Assembly: GCA_015654675.1 (NCBI GenBank)
Contig: JAATGM010000026.1
Coordinates: 1 to 34,539, forward strand
DNA from: Planctomycetota bacterium
GTDB taxonomy: Bacteria; Planctomycetota; Phycisphaerae; UBA1845; UTPLA1
DNA length: 34,539 bases
Direction: 5' to 3'
Part shown: piece after piece, positions 7,899 to 15,600 of the stretch
How positions within the stretch are numbered: the first letter of the stretch is position 1
Layout of the letters: each line of letters opens with the position of its first letter
The notes under the pieces: model-generated
What the model saw: only the letters and a program-made list of their open reading frames with translations
Told to the model about the DNA's origin: nothing
The model's database searches: none
Program-made: the position numbers and the translations under genes

Positions 7899-8693
7899 TC
7901 AATGCGGGACAACGAATCTTGGTTCCGTCAATACGAGGTACCCTTCGGCATGCCAAGGGGTCGGGTAGGGCGGCGGCGAGTACTGAAATTTGTCGAGCGC
8001 GCTCTGAGGCAGGCGAGTGACGCCCAATAATTGGCCGAAAGGTATCCAATAGCCAAGCGTGAAGTCGCCGAATACTCGAACCTGACCCGACTCGTCGACG
8101 ATGGCGGCTGGACCGCCCGAGCAACCGTGAAAGTCGCCGGGCGGTCCAAGCAGCCACACCATACCGCCGCCACCGTCGGAGATGGATGACGTCAGCACGC
8201 GACCCATTACAAACTCGGGCTTGCGCTGGGCGTGTTCGACGGGGTCGAAGTTATTGACGGGCGGTTTGACTGGAAAGCCCCCGATGAAGACCAAGTCGCC
8301 GACGCTGAGTTTCACGGTCGGATCGATGATGTTTGGATTGAAGCGGTCCTCGCGTGCATGAATGATGACCCAGTCCTTTTCCGGCGCAATGGAAGTGTTG
8401 TGTGGAAACGTCCCTATGTTCTGCGGCGCGACCATGGGACTGCCGGCAGCACAAACGACATCGCTCGCGCTATGGCGCGCGTGAGCCGCCATGACGGCGT
8501 TTCGCCGGCTGATCGGAAAGGCGGAAGAGCCAGTGAAGTCGAAAATGGGGAGGACCTGGAGATCTTTCTGGATAATTTTCAATGCCTCGGCCTCGGCCGG
8601 AGTCTGCGGCTTCGGCGGGCGGAGAGCGGTGCAGCCAGTCAAGGCGATCAGCATCGCGGCAGCGGCGCCTATTCTGGTTCGCAGGTTCGTCAT
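7899..8693 (-). CDS. Trypsin-like serine protease lipoprotein, copy 1
   Basis: A protein of 264 aa from the ATG at 8693. An ATG 9 bases earlier (8702) is in frame, but 8693 overlaps the upstream stop as ATGA, exactly as in the second copy of the cassette. Lipobox LTGC (Cys21). The triad is His71 (MAAHA), Asp107 (KDWVII) and Ser192 (HGCSGGP). Between Asp and Ser there is a block shared with copy 2, NIIDPTV...GDLVFIGGFPV..PPVNN, and the motif EHAQRK. The protein is roughly half identical to copy 2; the middle loop between His and Asp and the C-terminus are the most changed, which suggests different specificity. The pseudoprotease gene of the second cassette starts 31 bp downstream. Confidence 0.8.
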   Translation of the reverse strand: MTNLRTRIGAAAAMLIALTGCTALRPPKPQTPAEAEALKIIQKDLQVLPIFDFTGSSAFPISRRNAVMAAHARHSASDVVCAAGSPMVAPQNIGTFPHNTSIAPEKDWVIIHAREDRFNPNIIDPTVKLSVGDLVFIGGFPVKPPVNNFDPVEHAQRKPEFVMGRVLTSSISDGGGGMVWLLGPPGDFHGCSGGPAAIVDESGQVRVFGDFTLGYWIPFGQLLGVTRLPQSALDKFQYSPPPYPTPWHAEGYLVLTEPRFVVPH

Positions 8694-9427
8694 GGTAGCC
8701 ATCTACTCAGCGGCATCGCAGTGAGGATCGCGCCTCGTTCGGGGCTGTCCTGAAGTTGTTCGACCACGATCGCGATGAGACAGGGCGCATCTCCCGGGCG
8801 AACCAGGGCGACCGGTCCGCCGCGGAAGGCACGATAGTCACCGGGTGGGGCGGCGAGGTAGATCACGTCTGGTGTTTTCGGATGCGGGTGCAGGCCGGTC
8901 GGAATCTGCTCTGCCGACAGGATCAGTGCGGAAATTTCCACCGGCGGCGCTGTCAGCGAAGCGGCGACGCTCTGGTCAGATGCGGGCGGAAGGAAACCTG
9001 CGATTTGTACGCACTGGCCGGGGTCGAGATTGTATTCGGTGCAGGGTTGGTTGCTGAGATGGAGGCCGTGGTTGTCATGATAGATGTGGAGCGGTGCGAT
9101 GTCTTCGTATTTGGGCCGCGCGATTCGAATGCCCCGGTCCAACATTGATGTCGGCGCGGGGGCCCCTTCCACGATGATGCCGTATTGTTCGGCGTCGGCC
9201 GGCTCAACGGTTGCGGCGAACTGCTGCCAACCGAGCGGGGTTCCGGCGCGTAGGCCGGATTCGCCGGTGACGTGGAGGACGACGAGGGCGGAGTCGGGGG
9301 TGGTCGGGTCGGGCCGGGGTTGGTAGGTGGCGGTTTGGGCGGCGCAGCCGGCGAGGAGCGCCAGGGGCGCAACGACGGATTGAAGCTTGAAGCGGGCGCG
9401 CGGGCAGTTTCGTCGTTCGGCGGGCAT
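8690..9427 (-). CDS. Pseudoprotease lipoprotein (trypsin-like fold without catalytic Ser), copy 1
   Basis: A protein of 245 aa and first gene of the operon. The N-terminal signal ends in LLAGC (Cys28). AAPPGDYRAFRGGPVALV (residues 192-209) matches the active-site loop of the coupled protease but has Arg202 where the nucleophile Ser should be. No catalytic His motif is visible. About 35 residues after the lipobox are almost identical to the second copy while the rest has diverged strongly (see the 104-bp block at 9255-9358). No Shine-Dalgarno is seen; a -10-like CATAAT at 9439-9444 would place the transcript start only about five bases before the ATG, so the message may be nearly leaderless. 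Diverges from the pilin-like operon across 78 bp. Confidence 0.75.
   Translation of the reverse strand: MPAERRNCPRARFKLQSVVAPLALLAGCAAQTATYQPRPDPTTPDSALVVLHVTGESGLRAGTPLGWQQFAATVEPADAEQYGIIVEGAPAPTSMLDRGIRIARPKYEDIAPLHIYHDNHGLHLSNQPCTEYNLDPGQCVQIAGFLPPASDQSVAASLTAPPVEISALILSAEQIPTGLHPHPKTPDVIYLAAPPGDYRAFRGGPVALVRPGDAPCLIAIVVEQLQDSPERGAILTAMPLSRWLP
9255..9358 (-). repeat. 104-bp near-identical block, copy in unit 1
   Basis: Partner of 7659-7762 (about 96% identical). The sharp edges of the similarity suggest gene conversion between the two pseudoprotease genes rather than slow divergence. Confidence 0.85.
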
Positions 9428-9438
9428 GTGCGGTGGGG

Positions 9439-9490
9439 ATTATGATGTGTGGACGTTGCGTTGACCAGTGCAATGGTCCATGCGATGGTC
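9439..9490. promoter_or_regulatory. Compact divergent promoter region with inverted repeat
   Basis: On the minus strand, TGGTCA (9462-9467) and CATAAT (9439-9444) are 17 bp apart and could drive the lipoprotein operon. On the plus strand, TTGACC (9461-9466) overlaps that -35 and could serve the pilin-like operon, though its -10 is poor. The same place holds the inverted repeat GACCA-6-TGGTC (9463-9478), with a further TGGTC at 9486-9490, which could be a binding site controlling both operons. Confidence 0.4.
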
Positions 9491-9505
9491 TGGTGAGTGC
9501 ACTCG

Positions 9506-10045
9506 ATGGCAGTGAATGAGTCGGTGGTCCGTGATCGGTCCGGAGTTCCGCCGCGGGGGAACGGGACGTGGTCCATTAGGGCGACGGCGCTGCTCTTGCT
9601 GGCTGTGTTTGGTCCCATGGTCGTGGTCGCCTGGTGGTATATCAGCTTCGCCGTGTCCGCGGCCAAGTACGGGGTTTGCATGGCCAATTTGCGCGGGATC
9701 GGGCAGAGCTTGTCAGTTTACGAGCAGCGATTCGGGGCATATCCGTGGGAGTTCGATGATTTGGTTCGAGCCGGCATTGCGACACCAAAGGATTTCTGTT
9801 GCCCCATGGCGGTTTTCTCGATCGGTGATGTGGATAGATGCTTCGTGTACATCCCGGGGCAGTCGAGCGCGAGCGATCCGCGGAATGTGCTGGCGTACGA
9901 GCGGCGCGGGCATCATGAGCAGTTTGGGACAAACGTGCTCTTCGCTGATATGCATGCGGAAAATGTGAAGGGGTACGACAAGGTGATGAAGCTGGTTGCG
10001 GAGACGGATGGGCGGTTGAAGGCGGCGGAGCGAGCTGGGAAATGA
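9506..10045 (+). CDS. Pilin-like (H-X9-DG family-like) membrane protein, paralog 1
   Basis: A protein of 179 aa from the ATG at 9506; a GTG at 9512 is also possible and would give V-N-E-S-V, matching the M-S-E-S-V start of the next gene. About 25 residues precede a single membrane helix, followed by C..NLR.IG, a pattern seen in planctomycete DUF1559-type pseudopilins, then a conserved C-P, the block SDPRNVLAYE and a terminal H-x10-D segment (H.QFGTNVLFAD.H). Unlike true prepilins there is no GFTLIEL-type cleavage site; the helix is internal. It should therefore stay membrane-anchored, with the pilin-like body outside. Three Cys positions are shared by all three paralogs. First gene of a plus-strand operon; overlaps the next gene as ATGA. 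Confidence 0.75.
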   Translation: MAVNESVVRDRSGVPPRGNGTWSIRATALLLLAVFGPMVVVAWWYISFAVSAAKYGVCMANLRGIGQSLSVYEQRFGAYPWEFDDLVRAGIATPKDFCCPMAVFSIGDVDRCFVYIPGQSSASDPRNVLAYERRGHHEQFGTNVLFADMHAENVKGYDKVMKLVAETDGRLKAAERAGK

Positions 10046-10614
10046 GCGAGTCGGTGGATGGAACTGATGACGCGACCGTACTCGGTTACGCCCGGGCGAA
10101 CCAGCGGGAGCGGGCGTGGAACGTGCGGCGGGCGGTTGTGTTCGTCCTCCTGGTCGCGGCTATTGGAGGCGGTGGATACTTCGTTAAGCGGGCGCGCGAT
10201 CTCGCAGCATTGCGACTTGAGTCTTGCCGGCGTCAGCTTCAGGGAATCGTTCAAGCGGCGCACATCTATGCTCAGGATTCGGACGAGTTCCCGCCCAACT
10301 TCGACTGGCTGCTCCATCACACACTCGGCGGGGGTGACTTGATCTCGGCGTTCAAATGCCCGGCTACGAACGTGGCGATCGGCAACCTGAACGCGTGCTA
10401 CCTGTATATCCCCGGGCAGCGGCCGAATAGCGACCCGCGAAACGTGCTGGCCTATGAGAAGCGCGGACATCACGGGGGCGATGCTGCCAATGTGGTCTTC
10501 GTGGATGCGCACGCGGCAACTATCTATGGGTATGACAATGTCATGAAACTGGTCAAGGAGACGGAGGTCCGGTTGAAGACGGCGGCGACGCAGCCGGCGG
10601 GTGGGGGGCGTTAG
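10042..10614 (+). CDS. Pilin-like (H-X9-DG family-like) membrane protein, paralog 2
   Basis: A protein of 190 aa. The ATG at 10042 overlaps the previous stop as ATGA. A cytoplasmic N-terminus of about 30 residues carries YARANQRERAWN, which resembles YARTNSEYRSPWDN in the fourth gene of the operon. One membrane helix (about 31-49) follows, then the pilin-like body with C..QLQGI, a central C-P, CYLYIPGQ, SDPRNVLAYEKRGHH and NVVFVDAHA. The C-terminal helix VMKLVKETEVRLK is shared with paralog 1. The motif order equals that of planctomycete H-X9-DG pseudopilin-like proteins, but no prepilin peptidase site is present. Function unknown. Confidence 0.75.
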   Translation: MSESVDGTDDATVLGYARANQRERAWNVRRAVVFVLLVAAIGGGGYFVKRARDLAALRLESCRRQLQGIVQAAHIYAQDSDEFPPNFDWLLHHTLGGGDLISAFKCPATNVAIGNLNACYLYIPGQRPNSDPRNVLAYEKRGHHGGDAANVVFVDAHAATIYGYDNVMKLVKETEVRLKTAATQPAGGGR

Positions 10615-11155
10615 CAGCGTGCGGCGCAGGCGTACATCGTTGTCTGTTGTATTGGCAGTCGTCGGCTTCATTGTGGGGGCGATTGCCATCGGGAACTATC
10701 GCTCCATCCGGTCTGACATTTGGGGGAGGTCTCGGAAGGCATTTTGCGCGGCGCATCTTCGCGAGATCGGAAGGTTGTTGACCGCAGCGGTCGACAACTA
10801 TGGCCGGTATCCGGTGGACTTCAAACTGGCTCTTGGCGACGTCGAACGTCCGGAGGCGTTGACATGTCCGGCCGCGGATGATCCCAGGGGCGGACCGATG
10901 AGCTGCTATGCGTATGTGTCGGGTCAGCGGCCCTCCGATGATCCGAGGAACGTACTTGTGTATGAGAAGCAGGCGAATCATCCGGGCGGGGCTTCGAATG
11001 TGCTGTTTGTGGATGGGCGCGTGGAGACTTTCGTGCTTTACCGCCGAGTCCTCGAGCGGGTGGCCGAGACCGAGGCCCGATTGAAGGCGACGGCGACGCA
11101 GGCGGGAGCGGACGTGAAATCGAACGTGGACGCGACGACGCAGGGGGTGCGTTGA
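10601..11155 (+). CDS. Pilin-like (H-X9-DG family-like) membrane protein, paralog 3
   Basis: Up to 184 aa. The first in-frame start is GTG at 10601, overlapping the previous gene by 14 bp. GTG at 10619 is as likely, because a G-rich run (10602-10608) stands at ribosome-site distance before it and it falls just after the previous stop. A short basic N-terminus is followed by a membrane helix, C..HLREIG, a central C-P, CYAYVSGQ, DDPRNVLVYEK and NHPGGASNVLFVDG, the copy closest to the classical H-X9-DG motif. The C-terminus (VAETEARLKAT) matches the other two paralogs. Tandem duplication is the simplest origin of the trio. Confidence 0.75.
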   Translation: MGGVSSVRRRRTSLSVVLAVVGFIVGAIAIGNYRSIRSDIWGRSRKAFCAAHLREIGRLLTAAVDNYGRYPVDFKLALGDVERPEALTCPAADDPRGGPMSCYAYVSGQRPSDDPRNVLVYEKQANHPGGASNVLFVDGRVETFVLYRRVLERVAETEARLKATATQAGADVKSNVDATTQGVR

Positions 11156-11515
11156 ATGGGACGCGAGAAACGTGGCGAGCACGGGGACGCACCGAAGGAG
11201 CCGATCACGCTTCAGTATGCTCGTACGAATTCAGAGTATCGATCACCTTGGGATAATGTCATCCTCTTCTCGGCGATCGCATTGCTGCTCTCGCACGGTA
11301 GCTTTTTCCTGATCAACGCGCTGGCTTCCCTCACCTATGACGCGTATTTGTGCTACCTATGCTTCGGGGTTCCTATTGCCGTCGTTACGTACTTCTTTGC
11401 ATCGGTGAGCTATTGCGAATCGAAGGCGCGGGCCCGCAAGTTCTTTTGGGCCCGCATGTTGGTCGCGGTTTGGGTCGTTTCGCCGTTTGTAGTGTTCTGG
11501 TGTCTCGTGCACTAG
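11156..11515 (+). CDS. Small membrane protein, last gene of the pilin-like operon
   Basis: A protein of 119 aa whose ATG directly follows the previous stop (TTGAATG), with a G-rich ribosome-site candidate (CAGGGGGTG, from 11141) just upstream. A hydrophilic N-terminus of about 35 residues contains YARTNSEYRSPWDN, like the N-terminus of paralog 2. Then come three hydrophobic helices (about 36-60, 65-88 and 97-118). No family recognised. By position it is a membrane partner of the pilin-like proteins. Confidence 0.7.
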   Translation: MGREKRGEHGDAPKEPITLQYARTNSEYRSPWDNVILFSAIALLLSHGSFFLINALASLTYDAYLCYLCFGVPIAVVTYFFASVSYCESKARARKFFWARMLVAVWVVSPFVVFWCLVH

Positions 11516-11576
11516 TACCTGCACGGACTCAGCGCTCAGGGACCGAGTCGCTGTGGAGTTCGCTGTCAGGCACGGG

Positions 11577-12365
11577 TTAATAGTTGAGAGCGAAGCCATC
11601 GGCGAAGATCCCGATAGCCTGCTGCTTACGAAATACGACGACAACTCGAGTCAGGTTTGGGGATTCTGCGTATCGCCGTGTTTCGCGGCCGGCTGGCATT
11701 TGGCGGAATTCCAGCGGTGCACCAAGGATATGATCGACTTGGGACGGTGACATCCCGAGCTTCAATCGGTCAGGATCGTATTGGCGCTCAATCTTGTCAC
11801 GCTCGATAGCATCGCCGATTGCGCCTGGCAGCAAGACCGGCGTCATGACGGCGATGAACGGTCCCCAGTTTTCGCCCTGTTTTGAGCCGGGGCCTCGCTG
11901 GACCGCCGATCGAATCTGTAGCTCCGAGAGCTCCGAACTGGCGATCGCCGCCTTTGCGAGGTCGAACAAATCGGCGTCCCTTGGTGTTGCTGGCTGGGTT
12001 GCCGCAATCTCGCGCCAGTTCTTTTCACTCACGATACGGTAGAGGTGGCCGTTCTTGAAAATGCACAGAAATCGCGCCCATTCCCGGGCATTGCCGTTGT
12101 CGCGGCTATACATGATTTCGACGGCCTGGTAGCGGTCGGAGCCATCCAGCAGCTCGAACTGAAACACGCCGGTTTTGCCCAAGCGTTTCTGCGTTTCGGC
12201 GCGAGTGCATCCGCGCGGAACTGTGGCGATCCGATCAATAGAGTCGACGCATCGGGTGTCCGGGCTTGCACATCCGGCAAGTACCAGGGGCAGTGCGAGG
12301 ATTGCGAGTGATGCCAATTGTGCCTGGCAGGTCGATACTTTGAGCGGCTTTGGGGGTTTGTGCAC
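11577..12365 (-). CDS. Lipoprotein with two BamE/SmpA-like segments
   Basis: A protein of 262 aa with a GTG start, a hydrophobic signal and lipobox VLAGC (Cys32). The C-terminal segment (196-262) contains DPDRLKLGMSPSQVDHILG, the LK.GM...QV...LG.P pattern of BamE/SmpA/OmlA outer-membrane assembly lipoproteins. The N-terminal half has a weaker version, VPRGCTRAETQKRLG (49-63), followed by beta-strand-like sequence, so the protein may be a two-domain relative. BamE proteins are normally about 110 aa with one such domain. A role in outer-membrane protein assembly is possible but not shown. Convergent with the pilin-like operon (61 bp gap, no clear terminator). Confidence 0.65.
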   Translation of the reverse strand: MHKPPKPLKVSTCQAQLASLAILALPLVLAGCASPDTRCVDSIDRIATVPRGCTRAETQKRLGKTGVFQFELLDGSDRYQAVEIMYSRDNGNAREWARFLCIFKNGHLYRIVSEKNWREIAATQPATPRDADLFDLAKAAIASSELSELQIRSAVQRGPGSKQGENWGPFIAVMTPVLLPGAIGDAIERDKIERQYDPDRLKLGMSPSQVDHILGAPLEFRQMPAGRETRRYAESPNLTRVVVVFRKQQAIGIFADGFALNY

Positions 12366-12457
12366 AAGGGAATGATAGCCGTAATTGGTGATTGGGGATT
12401 TGCGCGCTGTTCGTTTGGCGCGCCCTTTCAGGGCTCTGGGAATTAATGCGCTACGGA

Positions 12458-12476
12458 CCCAGGGCGGTGCCCTGGG
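12458..12476. repeat. Palindromic element CCCAGGGC-3-GCCCTGGG
   Basis: A perfect 8-bp stem with loop GGT. It sits in a longer unit, beginning near CCCTTTCAGGGCTCTGGG (12423-12440) and running on through a CGCCTTTGGCG word (12490-12500), of a kind I recall as a dispersed repeat in planctomycete and related genomes. The recall is not verified. Confidence 0.7.
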
Positions 12477-12583
12477 CTATTGTGGCGCACGCCTTTGGCG
12501 TTCTGGAAAGGCAGTGCAGTTCCGCCTCTTATGTTGCAGAGGGCGGTTGCTTAGTCGTCGATTGCGGAATGAGAATGCTATTC

Positions 12584-12604
12584 CGTCCGTCGGGACGACG
12601 GACG
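12584..12604. repeat. Palindromic element, 9-bp arms, copy 1
   Basis: CGTCCGTCG-GGA-CGACGGACG, a perfect 9-bp stem with a three-base loop. Identical to 12659-12679; the same four bases (ATTC versus AATC-type) do not extend the match on the left, so the unit is about 22 bp. Confidence 0.85.
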
Positions 12605-12658
12605 CTACAACGCCGCGACGGATCGCGGACGCTACGGGCTGCGTCAAAATGCGAAATC

Positions 12659-12679
12659 CGTCCGTCGGGACGACGGACG
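12659..12679. repeat. Palindromic element, 9-bp arms, copy 2
   Basis: Exact copy of 12584-12604, 75 bp away in the same orientation. Directly abuts the REP-like element at 12680. Confidence 0.85.
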
Positions 12680-12698
12680 CCCTTCGACAGGCTCAGGG
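12680..12698 (-). repeat. REP-like element overlapping a stop codon
   Basis: On the minus strand this is CCCTGAGCCTGTCGAAGGG, a widespread bacterial repeat word. Its TGA (12693-12695) is the stop codon of the glucoamylase gene. A degenerate copy lies at 575-594. Confidence 0.75.
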
Positions 12699-15600
12699 AC
12701 CGATAGCTGCGATGAAGGGTTGGATGTCTTTGCCGTTGGGGGTGCCGTCGGCGTTCATGTCGGCGATGGCGCGGTGGATTGGGTTGGTATCGAGGCCTAG
12801 CAGGACCGCTACGAAGTCGATGGCGTCGGCGCCGTTGATAATGCCGTCGCCGGTGAAGTCGCCTCGTTTTCCGTAATACACCCGCAGGTCGGTTGATGTG
12901 CCCGCGCCGGTTCCCAGCGCCGTCGTCACCTGGTACGCGCCGATTGATGGGTTTATTGAGGCGAATGATTGCGTTGCGCCGTTTCTTGTTGCGCCGAATG
13001 CTACTACCCCCGGGGCTACGGGGATTCGCATAGTTGACGACAGGTTTATTGCGCCGCCTATCTCGTTTGTCGCCATTGTTTGGATGTACTGACTCGTTTC
13101 GTTGACCGTTACGCTTACTTTCTGGCCGGCCAGGGGGAGTTTTCGGAAGGTCATGGTGGTCCAACCCGTTGGCGGCTTGGGGGTGATTGAAATCGTGTTC
13201 GTTGTTGCGTCGGGCTTGAAGTCTATGAAGGCCATTACTGCGTCGGCGAAGGTGGACATCGACTCCCAGGCGTTGGGCCAGGCGGTTTGGAGGCGGAAGT
13301 CCAGCTGGCCGGGGTATTGGAGGGAGCCGCAGTTGGGGCAGTCGGTGGCGGGGCATGAGTCGGCGCAGGCCGGGGCGATTTGTTCGGCGCCGAGGCCGAC
13401 GGGGCCCAGCTTGTTTATGGCGAGGTCGATGCGGAACTTGTGGTTGTCGATGTCGGCCTTGTTGGGGGTGAAGTCCTGGCGCTCGGCGTAGTAGAGGCCG
13501 TACCAGAGGGTGCTGAGGAACCACGGGCCGGCGCCCCAGGGAGAGGCGGCCGAGCCGTTGCCCCAGTAGCCGTCGCCCCAGTAGCGGTTGATGAGGTTGA
13601 GCCAGCCGTAGCGGTCGTTGAAGTTGATGAGCGGGTGGCTGTTGCCGGTGGTGTCGTTCTGGATGCCGTTGATGCGATCGATAAAGCGGACGGCGCGCGG
13701 GTCGGTGGGGTCGTAGATGTTGAAGGGATAGACGAGGCCGAGTTGGGAGATGTCGGTGACTTCGGCGTTGGCGTCGAGCTTGTCGTCGAGGCCGGACTTG
13801 ATGGTGTTGGCGCGGTTGGTGAAGTCGGCGGCGTCGGCTGCGTTGCCGAGGTAGCCGGCGATGGCGGCGGCGTCGCGGAGGCCGCGGACGACGTTGGCGT
13901 TGGAGTAGATGAAGAAGTTGTACTGGTCTTCCCAGACGTTGTTGCTCCACATCAGGCGCTCGGTGGCGTTAAAGTTGAGCTGCGGGAGGTAGGCGGGGTT
14001 GCTCGGGCTACTGCTCATGGTGTAGGCGGCTTCCTTCACGGTGGCGTAGTGCGAATTGAGGAAGGTCGCGTCGCCGGTGACGAGGTAGTGATACCAGACG
14101 CCCCAGGGGAAGACGGCGGTTTCGTCGATCTGCGGCGCGCCCCAGACGGTGTAGCCGTTGGTGGTGTATTTCTGTTTCCAGAAGCCCTTGCCCCACGGCT
14201 CGGGGTCGCGATAGCAGGTGTCGCGCATCCAGGCGTAGACGCCGGCCGATTCGGGGGAGTGGCCGGTGCGGGCGAGGCAGACTGCGCCGTAGACGGCGTC
14301 GCGCGGCCAGCAGAAGGGGTACGCGCCGTTGTGGAAGCCGGCGATCATGGCGCCGGTTGCGCCGTCGAGATGGAGGGCGGTGGCGAGCAGGGCGCGGGAG
14401 AAGAGAGCGTCGTAGCGGTTGTCGGGCAGGTCGATGGTGACGCCGTTGTTGAGCCAGTCGGTCCAGTATTGGTCGGTCTGACCGTGGGCGTTTTGCATGG
14501 AGTTTTGCATGAGCCAGTTGAACGCCGGGCGGATCTGGACGTCGGCGACGTTTGCCACGTTGGGGTTGGCGTCGAAGCCGCCGGCCACGAGGACGTCGAG
14601 CTCGACGGGTTGGCCGGGCTGAAGCGTGAGCTGGCGGCCGATCCAGCCGTGGCCGGTGTCGGTGCTGGTGTCGGACCATGCGTCGGTGGCGGGGGAGCCG
14701 GCGGCTGAGCCGGGGGAGTCGCAGAGTTTGAGGGCGGTGGCGAGGAAGAGGGAGCAGTTCTTGTCGTAGTCAGAGAAGGTGGTGGGATTGTATTCGCCGC
14801 GCTGGTTGGCGGAGAGGTTGGCGTTGTCGTAGGCGACCATGGCGTTGATGGGGTTGCCGAGGACGTTGATGGTGTCGAGGTACGCGGAGTCGGAGCCGTC
14901 GCCGCCGTTGATGGCCCAGTCGCCGTAGTAGTAGAAGCTTACGGTTTTTGGCGAGGCGGATTGGTTGGTGAGAATGAAGCGCTGGATGTAGAGGCCGCGG
15001 TTGGGACCCTGTGCGGTGTTGGGGTAGCCGAGCGGGCCGTTGTCGAGCTTGGGGGAGAAGTCGTATTGCTGGATGAGGATGTTGTTGCCGGCCGCGTTAA
15101 GGCGGCGCGTGGAGACGACGGAGTTGCTGGTGGGGTGGTAGGCCTGGGTGATGTCGGTATAGCCGAGGGCGGATTCATTGGACATCCAGTAGGTGAGGCC
15201 GTCGACGCGGAGGCCGGCCATATATTGGTTGACGTGCATTTGGCCGCGGCCGGTGGTGAAGGGCGGGAAGGTGTCGTTGCCGCCGTTGTAGCCCTCGTTG
15301 CGGGTGGCGACTTTGTAGGTTGCGCCTGCGCCGGGGTAGTAGATGTCGTAGATGGTTCCGTTCTGGTCGATCTGGGCGTTGATGAAGTTGTTGCCGACGA
15401 CGGCTTCTTCTTTCCAGAAGTAGACGGGCGGGTAGCCCTCGGCGGGCGTGGGCGAGCCGGCGCCTGCGCCAGGCCAGGCGAGCTTGTTGGTGAAGGCATA
15501 GGCGGCGCCGGCGTTGGCGAAGATTTCGGGGCCGCCGTTGGTGTCCCAGCTTGAGATTTTGTAGCGGATGCTTTGGTTGTAGTTGCGCGTCGGGGCGGGG

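Larger units (their letters stand above)
6297..9427 (-). repeat. Tandem duplication of a two-gene cassette (pseudoprotease + protease), two units
   Basis: Unit 1 is 7899-9427 and unit 2 is 6297-7867, in the same orientation. Both have the same gene order, the same ATGA coupling between the two genes, and proteins that align end to end within each class. Protein divergence is large over most of the length, so the duplication is old. Its upkeep as pairs suggests that the two proteins act together. Confidence 0.85.
12366..12692. other. Gene-free repeat cluster, 327 bp
   Basis: The open frames here consist of repeat sequence and have no ribosome sites. The stretch holds a hairpin unit (12458-12476) flanked by words typical of dispersed repeats, two copies of another hairpin (12584-12604 and 12659-12679) and, immediately after the second, a REP-like element (12680-12698) that enters the end of the glucoamylase gene. 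This looks like a landing place for several families of small palindromic elements between a lipoprotein gene's start and the end of the next gene. Confidence 0.75.

Noticed and set aside
12385-12876. Plus-strand open frame through the repeat cluster
   Set aside because: It consists of translated palindromes and REP words (for example LRQAQG) plus antisense of the glucoamylase end.
13380-14708. Long plus-strand open frame (442 codons) opposite the glucoamylase gene
   Set aside because: Val/Gly/Ala-rich product without domains; it mirrors the third-position GC of the real gene on the other strand.
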